DNA of 64,000 nucleotides, taken from Larus michahellis. Lineage: Eukaryota > Chordata > Aves > Charadriiformes > Laridae. Location: assembly GCF_964199755.1 (NCBI RefSeq), contig NC_133899.1:30607446-30671445 (forward strand), read 5' to 3'. The position numbers and the translations under genes were made by a program. This document shows positions 44,801 to 56,106 of the stretch, piece after piece (position 1 is the first letter of the stretch; each line of letters begins with the position of its first letter). The notes beneath the pieces were generated by a model, which worked only from the letters and a program-made list of their open reading frames with translations, searched no databases and had not been told where the DNA came from.

Positions 44801-46327
44801 TCAGTCTCTGCAGAAGACCAGTCTTGTGAGCCGACCTTGCACTTCCTCAAAGTCATGCAGTGCCTTGGCGTGGGCAGCTGGATCCTGCAGCAGGCACTGG
44901 AAGAGGTTGATTGGCTCAGCCGCTTGGAAGGCTGCGGGCAAGACGATGTCCTCAGGCATGTTCTCATTACCAAAGAAGAAGTGGTGCAGGCGTTTTTCCT
45001 CCAAGCAGCCGTGCAGGTACCACATGATATCCTGCAGCCGCATCAGGAATTCCCTCCTTCTCCAGCTTGACGGGGGTATGGTGTTCAGGAGGTGCATCAC
45101 AACCGTTTTGAAGACATCAGAGGAAAAGCCTGTGCCCACCAGGCTACCAGCGCAGAGCTGCAGGCATTTGAGGTGGGAGGTGTCACGCGGGGCCTGCCTG
45201 GCCACGTGCCTGAAGAACTTTGCCTCTGCCACATCGTAGGTCTCTGCCCACGTGGTGCTTGGGGTGAAGGCGGCTTCTGCAGTCTGGCTGCTCAGGAAGA
45301 TGTCCGAGTCGCCTCGCTGCACCCCAAACATCATCTCAATGAAGAGGGATCTCCCGGAGGCGTTTGTCAGCTGCAGCTTGCAGGAGCGGCTGGAAGGCAG
45401 CACCTTCATAGTGTAGAGACGCGACTGAGGCATCTCCCGCCAGGCTAACCTCACCAACTTCTGGAACCAGCGGGCAGTCTTCTCGATATCTAGGTAGGAG
45501 CCGGTGCAGAGGATGCCTAGGAAGCTCAAAACCTGATTTCTGCCTAGCCCCTCCTCAGGTTGGTGGAGGAAGCACAGCACGTTCTCCATGCCTTGGTCCC
45601 TGGTGCAGGTGCACTCCAGCTCCACGCGGACGCAGTTCTTTGCCGGCATCTCCCCCGCAGCGCCCAGCTCCAGGTGGAAGGTGTGCCCCCGGGGGGGCTT
45701 CATGGGCACAAGCAGGTGGTAGACAGCATCATGCCCAGCGGGACTCCAACCTTCAAAGGCGCTGCCCACCCCGATGGCTGGCTGCAGCGCCGGGAAGAAA
45801 CTATTTGACAAGCGTCCTTGTAAGACAGTGAGGAGGTCGCTCGCCAGCTCTTCCACCACCTGTCTCCTGTAGGCCATGCTCTTCACTGACAATCGGATGC
45901 GCTTTGTGATAGAATTCAGCAGACACCTCTGATAATCATCAGCATCTTCTTCTTCACTTTCATCCTCCTCCAGCTCTGTGCTGCTGCTGGAGCTCTCCTC
46001 TTCATGGCCGATCTCTGGCTGTCGCCTCCTTTTCCGGCGCCACCAGCAGAGCCTGAAGAGCAGGACTGGGACTCCAGCAATCGCCCAGAACTGCCACTGC
46101 TGCAAGGCAGCAAAGATGAGGCCTCCCCAGGCAAAGGCTGGCTTCTTGCTCCTCTGCTCCAGGCTCCTCTGCTCCAGCTCCTGCAGCAGCCAAGTCATCT
46201 GAGCCATCAGATGCTCCACACGCTGCTGCACATGCTCGCGCATGGCCTCGTCCAGCTCATCGCCAACCATTGGCAGGAGCTGGAAGATGCTTAGCACAAG
46301 CAAGGCGAGGACCCTTATTGCAGCCAT
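44801..46327 (-). CDS. ITPRIPL1: ITPRIPL1-like protein, unit 8 (508 aa)
   Basis: Intact, with the most private changes of the open copies: Lys61 (RSKKPAF), Leu294 (LVRLAWREMP) and Arg507 (VFCRD). It has Gln16 and Ile71 like unit 2. The frame is open here while its higher-order partner, unit 4, is broken. The conversion that brought in the short cassette therefore also gave this position an intact frame. The intron is 46331-46467. Confidence 0.88.
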   Translation of the reverse strand: MAAIRVLALLVLSIFQLLPMVGDELDEAMREHVQQRVEHLMAQMTWLLQELEQRSLEQRSKKPAFAWGGLIFAALQQWQFWAIAGVPVLLFRLCWWRRKRRRQPEIGHEEESSSSSTELEEDESEEEDADDYQRCLLNSITKRIRLSVKSMAYRRQVVEELASDLLTVLQGRLSNSFFPALQPAIGVGSAFEGWSPAGHDAVYHLLVPMKPPRGHTFHLELGAAGEMPAKNCVRVELECTCTRDQGMENVLCFLHQPEEGLGRNQVLSFLGILCTGSYLDIEKTARWFQKLVRLAWREMPQSRLYTMKVLPSSRSCKLQLTNASGRSLFIEMMFGVQRGDSDIFLSSQTAEAAFTPSTTWAETYDVAEAKFFRHVARQAPRDTSHLKCLQLCAGSLVGTGFSSDVFKTVVMHLLNTIPPSSWRRREFLMRLQDIMWYLHGCLEEKRLHHFFFGNENMPEDIVLPAAFQAAEPINLFQCLLQDPAAHAKALHDFEEVQGRLTRLVFCRD

Positions 46328-46509
46328 AGCCTGTAGGAGTAAGGCCTGTGCCCAGCCCAAGGGCCAGTGGCTGGGCCCTCGATGCTGGGTGAGAACCCAC
46401 CCCGCGGGGGCTGGCATTTCTGCCCCGGCCCTGGTCCAGCCCAGCCTCCCCCCGCCAGCCCACTCACCGCTAGCCCAGGCCGTACTGGGGCAGCGCTGCT
46501 GCTGGCGCC

Positions 46510-46538
46510 TTTTATAGCTGCCCCCCATTGTGACGCAT
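46510..46538 (-). promoter_or_regulatory. core promoter (TATA + CRE-like), unit 8
   Basis: TATAAAA at 46510-46516, CRE-like octamer at 46531-46538. Confidence 0.72.
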
Positions 46539-47997
46539 CCCCTGTGGTGTCCCAGGCGACAGAGCGCATCACAGGCCGGCAGCCAGCCCTGCCCTTGGGC
46601 ACCCCCCACCCCGGCTCAGCGGCAGCGTTTGATGGTCAATGCGACTGTGTTTCGACAAGATTCGATGGCGAGGTGCAATCGGTCATTTACTGCATGGAGG
46701 GCAGGGTCAGTCAGAACTGTGAGGGAGAGCCTCCCGTGGAATCAGGAGGTTCAGAGAGGACCCTCCTGCTTTCCAAACTCCTTCTCAGAGAGGAGTCCAG
46801 GGGCAGCTGTATCCAGTCCCAGACCTGGTCAAGGGTTTATGTCAAAAGGACTGTATCTTCCCAATCAATCCTTTGTATCGCTTAGCTGAGATTTCAGAGT
46901 TTAGCGTGCTGTTCGTCACTAACCCAGGATCTGTTGTGTCAAGGAATCTCTGCATCTCGAGAAGTAATCTTGAGAGGCGTTGCTACTTAAGGGGAGATGC
47001 TGCCGTGCAGGAGAATTACAAAGGCTCTTGGGGGGTTGACTGTTTATGGGGGTAAGATGGTTGCCCTGTAGCCCTATTTGCATATTGACCAGAGTACCAG
47101 CATTGCTTAAGTTGGTCCTTGGCTATTGTGTTTTTATCTGACTCCCCAAAACCACCTTGGAGCCCCGGATGCCACCATCATGACCAGATGCACCCATTGT
47201 GACCACCACAGGTGGTTATTGCTTGGGCAGGGTTATGGGCTATAAAGGTCACGATGGTGCCTGGCGGGGACCACACCATCACAGAAGCAGCCCCAAACCC
47301 TTAGCAAACATAAAAAGGGGCATTGTGGCCTGTGGATGCTTTACTTGCTCCTTGAGATCCCATCCTGAGTGATGGAATCGGCTGCCTTGGTGCTGGCCTC
47401 TGAGCTTGCGATGGTGGGTGTGCTCTCGGTGCCTTCATGACACTGATGGGTGGGTGGTGGTGCATATCCTGGTGGTGGGATGGGGCCTGTCGATAGCAGG
47501 ACCTCTGTTCCAACTGTGCCACGGCGAGAGGACACTGCTTCCAAGGAGCCATTTCCCAAGGGTGATGTTGGGGGTGCGGGTGGAGATTTCCCAACGAGCA
47601 ACTCCCTCTTTGGGGGTTGCAGCTTCTCCATGCTTCTCCAGCTTCTCCATGTCCAGCACGTTCTGTTCTGTGGCACCAACTCCCCAAGGAGTGTCTGGGA
47701 TGGGCAGATGCTTTGCCTTGATCCCGGTGAACACGTGGAAACACCTCAGCGGTTCCTCTCACTTGGTCCCTGCCCAGCCAGAGCTGCCAGGGAGTTTCTT
47801 GGCCCTTGTCAAATCACCACCACAGTCATGACAGTGTGAAGGGAAAGCAGTGCAAAAATCATCTTTGCAGCCGCCACGGTCTTCACCGGCTGCTGTGCTG
47901 GGGAGACCATTGCGAGGAGCACGCTGACGCTGTTGGCAGAGGGCTGCTGCGCGGGCATTTCCCTTTCCTTTCTGTGTCGCCCATTCTCCCCTCTTTT

Positions 47998-48463
47998 TCC
48001 CTGCAGTATGAGGTCAGGGGAATGCCATCAGCTCCCAACAGATCCAGCTTCTCCAACATTGATCCACGATCACAGGAGCCAGCAGCTTTTTCTGTGATCC
48101 ACAATCACAGAAGCTTGAGCAGCAGCTGTGCAGCCAGGCATTCACCTGTTCAATTTGCCTCCTCCTTCCTGAACCCCTTCCTCTGACTGGGAGGAGAGAG
48201 GAGAACACCACCTCTGCTCCTCGTCCTTTGAACATTGCTCCAAGGAACATACAGTCTCTTTGGATGGTTCTAAGTTGCCTCGTCACAGTGTCGTCAGACC
48301 CTACATCGTGTAGTAGGAGTGGGTGATAACCTGCAGGGTTCAGGTCTTGGCAGCCTCTCAGTGACGTCCCGAGTGTGAGCTCCTGGTGGGCAGCAAACTT
48401 CTCTGGAGAAATTGTCTGGACGGCAAAGAGCTGCTTCAGCGCCTCCCAGTAAGGAATCTCCAA
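47998..48463 (-). mobile_element. SGNH/GDSL-esterase fossil, unit 8
   Basis: Unit 8 copy of the broken relic. Confidence 0.6.
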
Positions 48464-50343
48464 TTGCTAATACCTTGCGTGCTTTCCTAGTGGCACAGGT
48501 TCTAATGCGGGTGGGTGGCTCAACTCTGCCGGCTTGACTTTTCCTGGATCCTGTCCGTTACTCCCATGCCCTGAATTCCCCAATCCCGGACTATCATGTC
48601 TGCATCCTAGCCCCTCTACCACCTCTGTGAAACCCTCCCCTTGCCTGGCACCAGAGAGAAGGAGCTGTAGCCAGACCAAGCCCAGGGTCGTGCAGATCAA
48701 GACAGAAGCAGATGGATGGCGACGCCCCAGAATCAGAGCTGCTTTGAAAATTGTAGTATGCGTGTGTTAAGTAGGGATTGGCCACATCATGTTGTACCTG
48801 AATGGTAGAGAGAGGTAGAAGAACCTCATGTAAAACCGCATTCAGGGTGCGCCAATTTGAACGGGACACCTCATGCGCATGAATAAAGCGTTACTCTTGA
48901 ATTTCTGTACTTTGCATCCCAGCCTCTCTCCTGGCTTGGCACAGGCCAGTTGTGAAGGTTTCCAAACCCCTCCCACGGTTGGAAGGGGCCGCGGGGACAG
49001 CCAGCACCCCCCAACTGCCTCAGGACCTGCCGACCTGCCAGTCCCTCCCACACACAGCCCAAGGGTGTCAGGGGCACAGAAATGCCCTCAGACACCCCCC
49101 AGAGCTATCTTGCAAGCCTGAGATCTCCTGGCGGCAGAGGGAACTGTGCAGAGACCCTTGTGAAGCAGTATGTCAAGGGCTGTGGCAGGCTTTCAGTGGC
49201 CGAACCCCGTCTGCGGGACATCTTGCCCCCAACGCGACTGAGTTCCAGCATGAAGCTTCACAGTGACAGCGCAGAGTGCTAGTTCGGGTGGCTCGTTGAT
49301 CCAAGGCAGCTGTGAAGGTGTCCACTTCTCCAGAAGGCACATCAGCAGTGTAACACGGGCAGTGAAGGCTTGGGCAGACACTCAGTGACTCACTGCACCT
49401 CTCGCTACACCCTGGGGCGGTGCTTCTGAGAGGAGCTGGCATTTTGCTCTCAGATTGGGCTCGGAGGAGAAGCTCAGAGCCCGGGGCCAGGAGAGACAGA
49501 CAGCAGAGCTGGCCCCAACTAGGTCTGCTGTGATAAAAGGCAAGAGTTGGTTTTAAAACAGCACGGCCCTCGCAGAGCCCGGAAAAGCCACGTCCCTTGG
49601 GCTGATGGGCACCAGGCACCCGTTGGGCTTCTTTAGCACTCAGACACGGGCAGTTCTTTTGACGTGATAACTATCGAAGATCTTCCAAATCTTCTCCCAT
49701 AGACCATCCTTGGATTTCCACTAGAGGTGTCCCAAAGACAGGGATGAGTGCAGCTCTCCTGCCGCCATGGCTGCTGCCAGGCCACTGCTTCTCAGAAACG
49801 TGGCACGGACTGCGCCAGTGCATGCCTGGAATTGGAGGCATCTCAAAAGCTTTCTTTAACCTTGCTGCACGTGTTAAGTCTCCCGTGTTAAAGTGGTGGG
49901 AACCCAAGCTTGAGGTGACGAGAGGGTGTGGAGCATGAGTCTCATGCTGGTACAGGAGCCAGAGCCGCCAGAGCCCCGCTCTGCCGTCGTGGCACTCGTC
50001 CCCCGTGCAAAGGGCTCCCCACTCGGCCCGCGTCATTCCCACCTCGCTGGGGTCACCCGAGGGCAATGCTATGGCGCTCCCAGGGCTTGCTTTGTGTATG
50101 GCCCCCAAGGAAGCCACGTCAGGCTCCCTCCCTGCGGAGCCACCCAGGCAATGTGCCCAGCTGTGGAGGGTAACAAATTATTCCCATTGCCCCAGTGCAG
50201 GAGCACAGGCAGGATGGGGAGCCGTAGCTAGAGAATCAGCGAAACCAGAGCCCACCACATCAGCACTCAGCCCCCTGTGCCCGCATTCCCCAAAAAACTG
50301 ATGCGCACTCACTCAGAGATGCAGCTTTTGTTCAAACACACTC

Positions 50344-50349
50344 TTTATT
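50344..50349 (-). terminator. poly(A) signal, unit 9 gene
   Basis: Minus-strand AATAAA, 105 bases beyond the stop codon. Confidence 0.8.
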
Positions 50350-50453
50350 GTCAACTTTGCGCAAAGTAGAGCTCCTAGAAGGAAGGGATGCTCTTCAAAG
50401 ATGCACGGGCAGTCAAGGGGACACAAACCCAGCTCTGTCCGGGAAGACCTCTT

Positions 50454-51980
50454 TCAGTCTCCGCAGAAGACCAGTCTTGTGAGCCGACCTTGCACTTCCT
50501 CAAAGTCATGCAGTGCCTTGGCGTGGGCAGCTGGATCCTGCAGCAGGCACTGGAAGAGGTTGATTGGCTCAGCCGCTTGGAAGGCTGCGGGCAAGACGAT
50601 GTCCTCAGGCATGTTCTCATTACCAAAGAAGAAGTGGTGCAGGCGTTTTTCCTCCAAGCAGCCGTGCAGGTACCACATGATATCCTGCAGCCGCATCAGG
50701 AATTCCCTCCTTCTCCAGCTTGACGGGGGTATGGTGTTCAGGAGGTGCATCACAACCGTTTTGAAGACATCAGAGGAAAAGCCTGTGCCCACCAGGCTAC
50801 CAGCGCAGAGCTGCAGGCATTGGAGGTGGGAGGTGTCACGCGGGGCCTGCCTGGCCACGTGCCTGAAGAACTTTGCCTCTGCCACATCGTAGGTCTCTGC
50901 CCACGTGGTGCTTGGGGTGAAGGCGGCTTCTGCAGTCTGGCTGCTCAGGAAGATGTCCGAGTCGCCTCGCTGCACCCCAAACATCATCTCAATGAAGAGG
51001 GATCTCCCGGAGGCGTTTGTCAGCTGCAGCTTGCAGGAGCGGCTGGAAGGCAGCACCTTCATAGTGTAGAGACGCGACTGAGGCATCTCCCGCCAGGCTG
51101 ACCTCACCAACTTCTGGAACCAGCGGGCAGTCTTCTCGATATCTAGGTAGGAGCCGGTGCAGAGGATGCCTAGGAAGCTCAAAACCTGATTTCTGCCTAG
51201 CCCCTCCTCAGGTTGGTGGAGGAAGCACAGCACGTTCTCCATGCCTTGGTCCCTGGTGCAGGTGCACTCCAGCTCCACGCGGACGCAGTTCTTTGCCGGC
51301 ATCTCCCCCGCAGCGCCCAGCTCCAGGTGGAAGGTGTGCCCCCGGGGGGGCTTCATGGGCACAAGCAGGTGGTAGACAGCATCATGCCCAGCGGGACTCC
51401 AACCTTCAAAGGCGCTGCCCACCCCGATGGCTGGCTGCAGCGCCGGGAAGAAACTATTTGACAAGCGTCCTTGTAAGACAGTGAGGAGGTCGCTCGCCAG
51501 CTCTTCCACCACCTGTCTCCTGTAGGCCATGCTCTTCACTGACAATCGGATGCGCTTTGTGATAGAATTCAGCAGACACCTCTGATAATCATCAGCATCT
51601 TCTTCTTCACTTTCATCCTCCTCCAGCTCTGTGCTGCTGCTGGAGCTCTCCTCTTCATGGCCGATCTCTGGCTGTCGCCTCCTTTTCCGGCGCCACCAGC
51701 AGAGCCTGAAGAGCAGGACTGGGACTCCAGCAATCGCCCAGAACTGCCACTGCTGCAAGGCAGCAAAGACGAGGCCTCCCCAGGCAAAGGCTGGCTTCTG
51801 GCTCCTCTGCTCCAGGCTCCTCTGCTCCAGCTCCTGCAGCAGCCAAGTCATCCGAGCCATCAGATGCTCCACACGCTGCTGCACATGCTCGCGCATGGCC
51901 TTGTCCAGCTCATCGCCAACCATTGGCAGGAGCCGGAAGATGCTTAGCACAAGCAAGGCGAGGACCCTTATTGCAGCCAT
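50454..51980 (-). CDS. ITPRIPL1: ITPRIPL1-like protein, unit 9 (508 aa)
   Basis: Intact. It has Arg16, Lys27 (DELDKAMREH, Glu elsewhere), Arg43, Val71 and Gln387 (HLQCLQL). The protein appears identical to that of unit 10. Relative to unit 5, its higher-order partner, it differs by Lys27 and Gln387. The intron is 51984-52120. Confidence 0.88.
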   Translation of the reverse strand: MAAIRVLALLVLSIFRLLPMVGDELDKAMREHVQQRVEHLMARMTWLLQELEQRSLEQRSQKPAFAWGGLVFAALQQWQFWAIAGVPVLLFRLCWWRRKRRRQPEIGHEEESSSSSTELEEDESEEEDADDYQRCLLNSITKRIRLSVKSMAYRRQVVEELASDLLTVLQGRLSNSFFPALQPAIGVGSAFEGWSPAGHDAVYHLLVPMKPPRGHTFHLELGAAGEMPAKNCVRVELECTCTRDQGMENVLCFLHQPEEGLGRNQVLSFLGILCTGSYLDIEKTARWFQKLVRSAWREMPQSRLYTMKVLPSSRSCKLQLTNASGRSLFIEMMFGVQRGDSDIFLSSQTAEAAFTPSTTWAETYDVAEAKFFRHVARQAPRDTSHLQCLQLCAGSLVGTGFSSDVFKTVVMHLLNTIPPSSWRRREFLMRLQDIMWYLHGCLEEKRLHHFFFGNENMPEDIVLPAAFQAAEPINLFQCLLQDPAAHAKALHDFEEVQGRLTRLVFCGD

Positions 51981-52162
51981 AGCCTGTAGGAGTAAGGCCT
52001 GTGCCCAGCCCAGGGGCCAGTGGCTGGGCCCTCGATGCTGGGTGAGAACCCACCCCGCGGGGGCCGGCATTTCTGCCCCGGCCCTGGTCCAGCCCAGCCT
52101 CCCCCCGCCAGCCCACTCACCGCTAGCCCAGGCCGTACTGGGGCAGCGCTGCTGCTGGCGCC

Positions 52163-52191
52163 TTTTATAGCTGCCCCCCATTGTGACGCAT
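52163..52191 (-). promoter_or_regulatory. core promoter (TATA + CRE-like), unit 9
   Basis: TATAAAA at 52163-52169, CRE-like octamer at 52184-52191. Confidence 0.72.
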
Positions 52192-53650
52192 CCCCTGTGG
52201 TGTCCCAGGCGACAGAGCGCATCACAGGCCGGCAGCCAGCCCTGCCCTTGGGCACCCCCCACCCTGGCTCAGCGGCAGCGTTTGATGGTCAATGCGACTG
52301 TGTTTCGACAAGATTCGATGGCGAGGTGCAATCGGTCATTTACTGCATGGAGGGCAGGGTCAGTCAGAACTGTGAGGGAGAGCCTCCCGTGGAATCAGGA
52401 GGTTCAGAGAGGACCCTCCTGCTTTCCAAACTCCTTCTCAGAGAGGAGTCCAGGGGCAGCTGTATCCAGTCCCAGACCTGGTCAAGGGTTTATATCAAAA
52501 GGACTGTATCTTCCCAATCAATCCTTTGTATCGCTTAGCTGAGATCTCAGAGTTTAGCGTGCTGTTAGTCACTTACCCAGGATCTGTTGTGTCAAGGAAT
52601 CTCTGCATCTCGAGAAGTAATCTTGAGAGGCGTTGCTACTTAAGGGGAGATGCTGCCGTGCAGGAGAATTACAAAGGCTCTTGGGGGGTTGACTGTTTAT
52701 GGGGGTAAGATGGTTGCCCTGTAGCCCTATTTGCATATTGACCAGAGTACCAGCATTGCTTAAGTTGGTCCTTGGCTATTGTGTTTTTATCTGACTCCCC
52801 AAAACCACCTTGGAGCCCCGGATGCCACCATCATGACCAGATGCACCCATTGTGACCACCACAGGTGGTTATTGCTTGGGCAGGGTTATGGGCTATAAAG
52901 GTCACGATGGTGCCTGGCGGGGACCACACCATCACAGAAGCAGCCCCAAACCCTTAGCAAACATAAAAAGGGGCATTGTGGCCTGTGGATGCTTTACTTG
53001 CTCCTTGAGATCCCATCCTGAGTGATGGAATCGGCTGCCTTGGTGCTGGCCTCTGAGCTTGCGATGGTGGGTGTGCTCTCGGTGCCTTCATGACACTGAT
53101 GGGTGGGTGGTGGTGCATATCCTGGTGGTGGGATGGGGCCTGTCGATAGCAGGACCTCTGTTCCAACTGTGCCACGGCGAGAGGACACTGCTTCCAAGGA
53201 GCCATTTCCCAAGGGTGATGTTGGGGGTGCGGGTGGAGATTTCCTAACGAGCAACTCCCTCTTTGGGGGTTGCAGCTTCTCCATGCTTCTCCAGCTTCTC
53301 CATGTCCAGCACGTTCTGTTCTGTGGCACCAACTCCCCAAGGAGTGTCTGGGATGGGCAGATGCTTTGCCTTGATCCCGGTGAACACGTGGAAACACCTC
53401 AGCGGTTCCTCTCACTTGGTCCCTGCCCAGCCAGAGCTGCCAGGGAGTTTCTTGGCCCTTGTCAAATCACCACCACAGTCATGACAGTGTGAAGGGAAAG
53501 CAGTGCAAAAATCATCTTTGCAGCCGCCACGGTCTTCACCGGCTGCTGTGCTGGGGAGACCATTGCGAGGAGCACGCTGCTGCTGTTGGCAGAGGGCTGC
53601 TGCGCGGGCATTTCCCTTTCCTTTCTGTGTCGCCCATTCTCCCCTCTTTT

Positions 53651-54116
53651 TCCCTGCAGTATGAGGTCAGGGGAATGCCATCAGCTCCCAACAGATCCAG
53701 CTTCTCCAACATTGATCCACGATCACAGGAGCCAGCAGCTTTTTCTGTGATCCACAATCACAGAAGCTTGAGCAGCAGCTGTGCAGCCAGGCATTCACCT
53801 GTTCAATTTGCCTCCTCCTTCCTGAACCCCTTCCTCTGACTGGGAGGAGAGAGGAGAACACCACCTCTGCTCCTCGTCCTTTGAACATTGCTCCAAGGAA
53901 CATACAGTCTCTTTGGATGGTTCTAAGTTGCCTCGTCACAGTGTCGTCAGACCCTACATCGTGTAGTAGGAGTGGGTGATAACCTGCAGGGTTCAGGTCT
54001 TGGCAGCCTCTCAGTGACGTCCCGAGTGTGAGCTCCTGGTGGGCAGCAAACTTCTCTGGAGAAATTGTCTGGACGGCAAAGAGCTGCTTCAGCGCCTCCC
54101 AGTAAGGAATCTCCAA
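53651..54116 (-). mobile_element. SGNH/GDSL-esterase fossil, unit 9
   Basis: Unit 9 copy of the broken relic. Confidence 0.6.
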
Positions 54117-55996
54117 TTGCTAATACCTTGCGTGCTTTCCTAGTGGCACAGGTTCTAATGCGGGTGGGTGGCTCAACTCTGCCGGCTTGACTTTTCCTGG
54201 ATCCTGTCCGTTACTCCCATGCCCTGAATTCCCCAATCCCGGACTATCATGTCTGCATCCTAGCCCCTCTACCACCTCTGTGAAACCCTCCCCTTGCCTG
54301 GCACCAGAGAGAAGGAGCTGTAGCCAGACCAAGCCCAGGGTCGTGCAGATCAAGACAGAAGCAGATGGATGGCGACGCCCCAGAATCAGAGCTGCTTTGA
54401 AAATTGTAGTATGCGTGTGTTAAGTAGGGATTGGCCACATCATGTTGTACCTGAATGGTAGAGAGAGGTAGAAGAACCTCATGTAAAACCGCATTCAGGG
54501 TGCGCCAATTTGAACGGGACACCTCATGCGCATGAATAAAGCGTTACTCTTGAATTTCTGTACTTTGCATCCCAGCCTCTCTCCTGGCTTGGCACAGGCC
54601 AGTTGTGAAGGTTTCCAAACCCCTCCCACGGTTGGAAGGGGCCACGGGGACAGCCAGCACCCCCCAACTGCCTCAGGACCTGCCGACCTGCCAGTCCCTC
54701 CCACACACAGCCCAAGGGTGTCAGGGGCACAGAAATGCCCTCAGACACCCCCCAGAGCTATCTTGCAAGCCTGAGATCTCCTGGCGGCAGAGGGAACTGT
54801 GCAGAGACCCTTGTGAAGCAGTATGTCAAGGGCTGTGGCAGGCTTTCAGTGGCCGAACCCCGTCTGCAGGACATCTTGCCCCCAACGCGACTGAGTTCCA
54901 GCATGAAGCTTCACAGTGACAGCGCAGAGTGCTAGTTCGGGTGGCTCGTTGATCCAAGGCAGCTGTGAAGGTGTCCACTTCTCCAGAAGGCACATCAGCA
55001 GTGTAACACGGGCAGTGATGGCTTGGGCAGACACTCAGTGACTCGCTGCACCTCTCGCTACACCCTGGGGCGGTGCTTCTGAGAGGAGCTGGCATTTTGC
55101 TCTCAGATTGGGCTCGGAGGAGAAGCTCAGAGCCCGGGGCCAGGAGAGACAGACAGCAGAGCTGGCCCCAACTAGGTCTGCTGTGATAAAAGGCAAGAGT
55201 TGGTTTTAAAACAGCACGGCCCTCGCAGAGCCCGGAAAAGCCACGTCCCTTGGGCTGATGGGCACCAGGCACCCGTTGGGCTTCTTTAGCACTCAGACAC
55301 GGGCAGTTCTTTTGACGTGATAACTATCGAAGATCTTCCAAATCTTCTCCCATAGACCATCCTTGGATTTCCACTAGAGGTGTCCCAAAGACAGGGATGA
55401 GTGCAGCTCTCCTGCCGCCATGGCTGCTGCCAGGCCACTGCTTCTCAGAAACGTGGCACGGACTGCGCCAGTGCATGCCTGGAATTGGAGGCATCTCAAA
55501 AGCTTTCTTTAACCTTGCTGCACGTGTTAAGTCTCCCGTGTTAAAGTGGTGGGAACCCAAGCTTGAGGTGACGAGAGGGTGTGGAGCATGAGTCTCATGC
55601 TGGTACAGGAGCCAGAGCCGCCAGAGCCCCGCTCTGCCGTCGTGGCACTCGTCCCCCGTGCAAAGGGCTCCCCACTCGGCCCGCGTCATTCCCACCTCGC
55701 TGGGGTCACCCGAGGGCAATGCTATGGCGCTCCCAGGGCTTGCTTTGTGTATGGCCCCCAAGGAAGCCACGTCAGGCTCCCTCCCTGCGGAGCCACCCAG
55801 GCAATGTGCCCAGCTGTGGAGGGTGACAAATTATTCCCATTGCCCCAGTGCAGGAGCACAGGCAGGATGGGGAGCCGTAGCTAGAGAATCAGTGAAACCA
55901 GAGCCCACCACATCAGCACTCAGCCCCCTGTGCCCGCATTCCCCAAAAAACTGATGCGCACTCACTCAGAGATGCAGCTTTTGTTCAAACACACTC

Positions 55997-56002
55997 TTTA
56001 TT
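55997..56002 (-). terminator. poly(A) signal, unit 10 gene
   Basis: Minus-strand AATAAA, 105 bases beyond the stop codon. Confidence 0.8.
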
Positions 56003-56106
56003 GTCAACTTTGCGCAAAGTAGAGCTCCTAGAAGGAAGGGATGCTCTTCAAAGATGCACGGGCAGTCAAGGGGACACAAACCCAGCTCTGTCCGGGAAGA
56101 CCTCTT

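Larger units (their letters stand above)
43594..49246 (-). repeat. array unit 8, 5653 bp
   Basis: Its flanks carry unit 4 markers (CACCACTGGCTAC near 43745, CACTAACCC near 46917, CTGCGGGACATC near 49211). The gene's 5' part and promoter carry unit 2/6 markers (CCCAAGGGCC near 46357, GGGCTGGCATT near 46408). Confidence 0.97.
49247..54899 (-). repeat. array unit 9, 5653 bp
   Basis: It carries unit 5 markers (ACTCACTGCACC near 49388, GGGTAACAAA near 50170). It also has variants found only here and in unit 10 (TTTATATCAAAAG near 52490, GGCCACGGGG near 54642). Confidence 0.97.
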
